DNA of 64,000 nucleotides, from the NCBI RefSeq assembly GCF_032362555.1, contig NC_083515.1:2887001-2951000 (forward strand). Direction: 5' to 3'. Of the stretch, positions 60,351-64,000 are shown piece after piece. The stretch's first letter is position 1, and each line of letters begins with the position of its first letter. The stretch is from Amyelois transitella. Taxonomy: Eukaryota; Arthropoda; Insecta; Lepidoptera; Pyralidae. The position numbers were made by a program, and so were the translations under genes. A model generated the notes under the pieces. The model saw only the letters and a program-made list of their open reading frames with translations. It ran no database searches and had not been told where the DNA came from.

Positions 60351-62232
60351 CTCACCGAGTCCCTTCCAAGCCGGCCAATTACAATATTACCTCGCAAGGT
60401 GGAGGCAAATGGGTGCCCCCGAATTTATCCTGAAGATAATTTCAGGTTACCGTATCCCTTTTTTACAAAAACCTCCATTTCATATACCAAATGTAAAAGA
60501 AGGCCGGCACATTACACCACCCTCGACGGAAATGACTGTAATCATTATGAAAATGAAATCAGAAGGCGTCTTATCAGTGGTTCCCACGATCTCGCCAAGT
60601 TTCGTCTCCCGTATGTTCTTAGTTCCCAAAAGCGATGGAACAATGAGGCCAATCTTCAACCTGAAGACCCTCAACTATTATGTTTACACAAGTCCGTTCA
60701 GACTCATAAATATTCACAAAATACCCGACTTCCTGCAGTCATACGATTGGTTGATAAAAATAGATTTGTCCCAGGCGTACTTCCACCTGCCAATTGCGTT
60801 ATCACACAGGCCATTTTTACGCCTAGTATACCAAAGACAACTCCTGGAAATGAACTGTCTACCCTTCGGTTTGAGTTCGGCTCCAAAGACGTTTGCTGCG
60901 TTGAGCAATTGGGTTTGCCAGATTCTTCGGGAACGTGGAATAAGAGTAGTAGTTTATCTCGACGATTATCTTTTGGCGAACCAGGACCCTCAAACCCTGA
61001 GAAGACAGGCATCAGAGACATTAATTCTTCTAAATCACTTAGGGTGGACAGTGAATTACGACAAATCAATGTTGATGCCATGCCAAGAAGTAGAGTATCT
61101 TGGAATATTGTGGAATGTGCGGGACAACCGACGAGCGCTGCCAGAAAAGAAATGTTTGAAATTGACGGCCATGATCAACAATCTCGTCAAAAACAAAACT
61201 GCCAGCCTCAAGCAGTTACAAAGCTTAGTGGGAATGATGAACTTTGCCAGTTTCGTGATACCACGGGGGAGAATGAATTCCCGACGTTTGCAGAAGTTCA
61301 CAATTGTCCATTCAAAGAATATGACCACAAACCATATTCCACTTTCCGACGATGTTTTAGTGGAGATGTTTTGGTGGCTCAGCCACATAGAGGATTGCTC
61401 ACGGATACACGTTCCTCATCCATCTCATTACATAGTAACAGATGCGTCAGACCATGCCTGGGGCGCACAAATAGACAATCACTATTTGTCAGGGACTTGG
61501 ACCGTCCGGGAGAAGCACTTACATTGCAATCTCAAAGAGCTTCTAACTGTGTTCAAAGTGTTAGAAGAGCATGGTCAGAGTCTCCGCAACGCAGCCGTTC
61601 ATTTGCAGTGCGACAACAAGACTGCAGTTTCTTATCTACGAAACGAAGGGGGGACCAAGTCTCAGCAGTTACTAGATTTGACCCACAAAATATTGAGACT
61701 CTTAGACTATCATCACATAAACCTTACTGTACACCACATCCCCGGACTATACAATGTCGAAGCAGATCGGTTATCCCGGTATCAAGCTATTCCCGAGTGG
61801 CACCTTCTACCTCGAGCCACACAGTTAATTTTTACAAAATGGGGGACACCCACGATAGATTTGTTTGCTTCCCATATCACTCGGGTAGTTCCCATGTATT
61901 GTACACTGGACTACCAGGACAAGCACGCCGAATTTCACGACGCTCTGTCCCAAAGTTGGGATTACCCACTGGCTTGGGTGTTTCCTCCACCCTTTTTGAT
62001 ACCCAAAATCTTACAGCACCTGAATTCATGCCGAGGCACATACTTGATCGTGGCCCCGAGATGGGAGCAGGTGTTTTGGAGGCCCGATCTAAAGTCGAGG
62101 TCCAAGGACCCACCATGGACCATCAGAAATCTTTCAGAAGTCCTGATAGATGCAACGACCGGATTAACTCCTCCGAAGGTAACGCAGATGTGCCTGGAAG
62201 TTTGGAAATGTGGGGGTGGCGTGATTACCTAA
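60013..62232 (+). CDS. DIRS-type reverse transcriptase-RNase H
   Basis: A 739-aa open frame overlapping gag; the true start may lie further in. RT motifs: MFLVPKSDGTMRPIFNLK, KIDLSQAYFHLPI, and the catalytic box VVYLDDYLL at about residue 314. RNase H follows with VTDASDHAWGA (about 475), the Glu in NLKELL, CDNKTAV (about 532) and HHIPGLYNVEADRLSR. The tail with PTIDLFASH and WVFPPPFLIPK is typical of DIRS/PAT-type proteins, which lack an aspartic protease and DDE integrase. All catalytic residues look present. Codon use and the intact frame suggest fairly recent activity of the source. Confidence 0.88.
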   Translation: MRTKNLLLSWKKPAEFVRFFGPVKRIAFLQRNPIHPRLLNGILLHRHLKRLTTRVIFILIRLKLVAAVIMDKRHFVVEAVSIQTTVEKMKTAHGSTLPRPTGTGEVVRQEVVDSPSPFQAGQLQYYLARWRQMGAPEFILKIISGYRIPFLQKPPFHIPNVKEGRHITPPSTEMTVIIMKMKSEGVLSVVPTISPSFVSRMFLVPKSDGTMRPIFNLKTLNYYVYTSPFRLINIHKIPDFLQSYDWLIKIDLSQAYFHLPIALSHRPFLRLVYQRQLLEMNCLPFGLSSAPKTFAALSNWVCQILRERGIRVVVYLDDYLLANQDPQTLRRQASETLILLNHLGWTVNYDKSMLMPCQEVEYLGILWNVRDNRRALPEKKCLKLTAMINNLVKNKTASLKQLQSLVGMMNFASFVIPRGRMNSRRLQKFTIVHSKNMTTNHIPLSDDVLVEMFWWLSHIEDCSRIHVPHPSHYIVTDASDHAWGAQIDNHYLSGTWTVREKHLHCNLKELLTVFKVLEEHGQSLRNAAVHLQCDNKTAVSYLRNEGGTKSQQLLDLTHKILRLLDYHHINLTVHHIPGLYNVEADRLSRYQAIPEWHLLPRATQLIFTKWGTPTIDLFASHITRVVPMYCTLDYQDKHAEFHDALSQSWDYPLAWVFPPPFLIPKILQHLNSCRGTYLIVAPRWEQVFWRPDLKSRSKDPPWTIRNLSEVLIDATTGLTPPKVTQMCLEVWKCGGGVIT

Positions 62233-62891
62233 AGGATTGGTCCGACCAGGAGCGTTCCTTACTTCTCAGAAGCTGGAGACCATCCACTATAAAATCTTAT
62301 AAGCCGGCATGGACCAGATGGTGTCATTGGGCTCAAACAAATAATATTCCTATATCACGGCCCAGTGGGGTCCAACTTGCAAAATTTTTAGCGTATTTAC
62401 ATCAGCATGAGGGTCTTTCATACAGCACTATTTTATGCCATAAATCCGTAGTTTCTACTTTATGTGATCCGGAGTCAGGTGAACGTTTGAGTGGACACCC
62501 ATTTGTTAAGCGCATTTTAAAGTCCATCTCTTTATCTAAACCAAAAGACTCGAAACCACCTATTTGGAATATTGATTTAGTAATAAGTCATTTAACGCAA
62601 ATTAATTCGGACACAGATAATTTATATGTTGTTTCTAAGTGTACAGCTTCTATTTTGTTACTTTGTTCTGGTCGTCGTGTGCACGACTTAACCTTACTTC
62701 GTATTAATTCGAATAATTGCATAATAACCGGTGATTCAATAACTTTGATGCCAATATTTGGCTCGAAAACTGACTCTGCTGATTATCGCCAGTCAGGTTG
62801 GCATTTAAAGTGTAATAAAAACAATAAAAGCTTAGATCCTGTCCATTGGATGTCAACAGGCTTCGAGGTAACTTCCAAACAGAGGTCTTGA
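62028..62891 (+). CDS. DIRS tyrosine recombinase, 3' truncated by a LINE
   Basis: The third DIRS frame overlaps the RT frame; a Met at 62028 or 62115 is a plausible start. The core-binding domain reads RSWRPSTIKSYKPAWTRWCH .. LAKFLAYLH. The catalytic domain begins with LLCSGRRVHDLTLLR, carrying the first active-site Arg. The HxxR and Tyr boxes are missing, because sequence after about 62850 belongs to another element and the frame ends at TGA 62891. The recombinase is therefore inactive in this copy, so this DIRS cannot integrate on its own. Confidence 0.82.
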   Translation: MPRHILDRGPEMGAGVLEARSKVEVQGPTMDHQKSFRSPDRCNDRINSSEGNADVPGSLEMWGWRDYLKDWSDQERSLLLRSWRPSTIKSYKPAWTRWCHWAQTNNIPISRPSGVQLAKFLAYLHQHEGLSYSTILCHKSVVSTLCDPESGERLSGHPFVKRILKSISLSKPKDSKPPIWNIDLVISHLTQINSDTDNLYVVSKCTASILLLCSGRRVHDLTLLRINSNNCIITGDSITLMPIFGSKTDSADYRQSGWHLKCNKNNKSLDPVHWMSTGFEVTSKQRS

Positions 62892-63022
62892 GCGAGAAGC
62901 CTACTGCAGAAGTGGTGCCGGCGGGTGGCATACCAGCGACAAAGCCTGCGGTGGTGCCTGCAGCTTCGGCGGTCGTCGGGGGCTCGTCGTCGCGTCCGAA
63001 ACGTGTCGTTGTCAAGAAGTAG
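62858..63022 (+). pseudogene. C-terminal end of a LINE ORF1
   Basis: In a frame different from the recombinase, 54 codons read LRGNFQTEVLSEKPTAEVV .. SSSRPKRVVVKK before TAG. An Ala/Pro/Val-rich end with a basic terminus just before an endonuclease ORF fits the tail of ORF1 of a CR1- or Jockey-like LINE. The upstream part is absent, so the LINE is 5' truncated and inserted in the DIRS. Confidence 0.65.
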
Positions 63023-63461
63023 TTTCCGTCGGAATGTAACATCGGTTCTTACGAAGTGATTTCTAATAACTACCTTCTTACTTTTTATTATATTTTGTTT
63101 TTAATTTATGAGTCAAATGCGGTAGTTGTTGTAGTATATGTCAGATTTGTTTACTTTTGCTTGCGTTGTCTAACTGTCATGAGTCTGTCATCTGTCGTCA
63201 CTTGACATTGACAGTAACTCTTTTATTTTTAATTTTTTTTTTCTTTTTTAAATATCATCTTTTCGAGATGTTATGATATTTTGTCTCATTTATTAATTAT
63301 GTTCTTTCTTCTCTAAGACTAGTCTGCTGGCGGGTGGCTCTAAATTGGTTATTGCTAATTTAGCAAATAACTATATATTATATTTTATATTATTTTATTA
63401 TTATAGCACTTTATTATTATTTTATTCTCATATATATAGGTATATATACAAATAATTTATT
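63023..63461 (+). other. LINE region between ORF1 and ORF2
   Basis: About 440 bp of AT-rich sequence with no recognised ORF. It contains TGACATTGACAGTAAC and a TA-rich tract before the ORF2 ATG. Confidence 0.45.
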
Positions 63462-64000
63462 ATGTGTAGTACAAATGATAGTATTAATTCTATCACTCTT
63501 CCACTTAACGAGACTATTGATGGGTATTTTTCTGATGTGCCTAAAAACTTTAACGTAATTCATATTAACGCACAAAGCATACCAGGTCATTATCCTGATC
63601 TGTTGACCTGTTTTGACAGCAAACATGTACATGCCATATTAGTTTCTGAATCTTGGTTTAAATCTTGTCATCCTTCCACCTCTTACTCCTTACCGGGATT
63701 CCAACTCATTCGCAATGATCGCCCTGATAAGGGTGGTGGTGGTGTTGCCATCTACTTAAGATCTTATATCCCTTTTAATATTATTCGTGCGTCTCAAGTT
63801 ACTGACTCCTCTCTTGAAGCCGAGTATCTCTTTATTGAAATCACTCTTTCACACACTCCTGTTCTCCTTGGTGTTTTCTATAGTTCTTCTTCAAATATTA
63901 ATTATTTCTCTAGCCTTGAAACTACCTTAGAAGACATCATGCCCTCCTATATGCACACAATTATACTAGGTGACTTCAACACATGCTTAGTCAAAGGTGA
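63462..64000 (+). CDS. LINE ORF2 endonuclease domain (runs off the window)
   Basis: An open frame from ATG 63462 to the last base, about 179 codons. It is an APE-type endonuclease: VIHINAQSIPGHYPDL (Asn box), ILVSESWFK (Glu box), RNDRPDKGGGGVAIYLR and ILGDFNT (Asp/Asn box). The reverse transcriptase should follow outside the window. The pattern resembles CR1-like clades common in Lepidoptera. No stop or frameshift is seen, so the copy may be intact from here on. Confidence 0.9.
   Translation, partial: MCSTNDSINSITLPLNETIDGYFSDVPKNFNVIHINAQSIPGHYPDLLTCFDSKHVHAILVSESWFKSCHPSTSYSLPGFQLIRNDRPDKGGGGVAIYLRSYIPFNIIRASQVTDSSLEAEYLFIEITLSHTPVLLGVFYSSSSNINYFSSLETTLEDIMPSYMHTIILGDFNTCLVKG

Noticed and set aside
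60399..62027. Upstream part of the 830-codon ORF as a separate protein
   Set aside because: It overlaps the RT-RNase H frame and has no domain of its own; only the C-terminal part is a recombinase.

Overview
The window looks like a chromosomal segment of a moth or butterfly (Lepidoptera). The evidence is AT-rich DNA, many small exons in compact genes with GT-AG introns, and several dispersed short repeats of a type common in lepidopteran genomes. One of these, ending in an (ATGT)n tract, occurs more than 20 times. The species cannot be named from the sequence alone.

Layout. 1-3472: no supported exon, only repeat fragments. 3473-9621 (+): the last eight visible exons of a MINPP1-type histidine phosphatase whose active-site motifs are altered. 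9.7-13.5 kb: AT-rich, no gene seen. 13561-19953 (-): complete POLR3E (RNA polymerase III subunit RPC5, 8 exons, 487 aa), whose intron 7 begins with a 99-bp array that repeats an exon end and its splice donor 17 times. 20598-23313 (+), head-to-head with POLR3E: a small four-helix membrane protein gene with one shared 5' part and three paralogous candidate terminal exons. 23422-24714 (+): intronless FUT10-like fucosyltransferase. 24768-45056 (-), tail-to-tail with it: complete dihydropyrimidine dehydrogenase (DPYD, 23 exons, 1024 aa). Its introns hold two identical U1 snRNA copies in opposite orientation, several satellite-like arrays and decayed partial exon copies. 45.1-50.9 kb: no gene seen. 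50893-53214 (-): Rac1-like GTPase exons 2-5; exon 1 was not found. 53812-55128: a foldback element with arms of about 560 bp. 59.2-62.86 kb (+): a DIRS-type retrotransposon (gag-like, RT-RNase H, tyrosine recombinase) cut by a LINE that continues past the window end with an endonuclease domain.

The host genes are housekeeping functions with no obvious shared pathway: inositol phosphate hydrolysis, Pol III transcription, secretory-pathway fucosylation, pyrimidine breakdown and Rho-family signalling.

The strongest unexplained signal is at splice donors. Partial copies of exon 3' ends, usually with the donor, lie in the adjacent downstream intron of POLR3E exon 7 (17 donors), DPYD exon 8 (3 copies), exon 5 and exon 19. 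MINPP1 exon 7 has a copy without the donor. Separately, the (ATGT)n-tailed element sits right against DPYD donors at exons 10, 11, 13, 15 and 20, always in the same orientation relative to transcription. Exon structures were assembled by hand from splice sites, phase and family similarity; no alignment program or transcript data was used.
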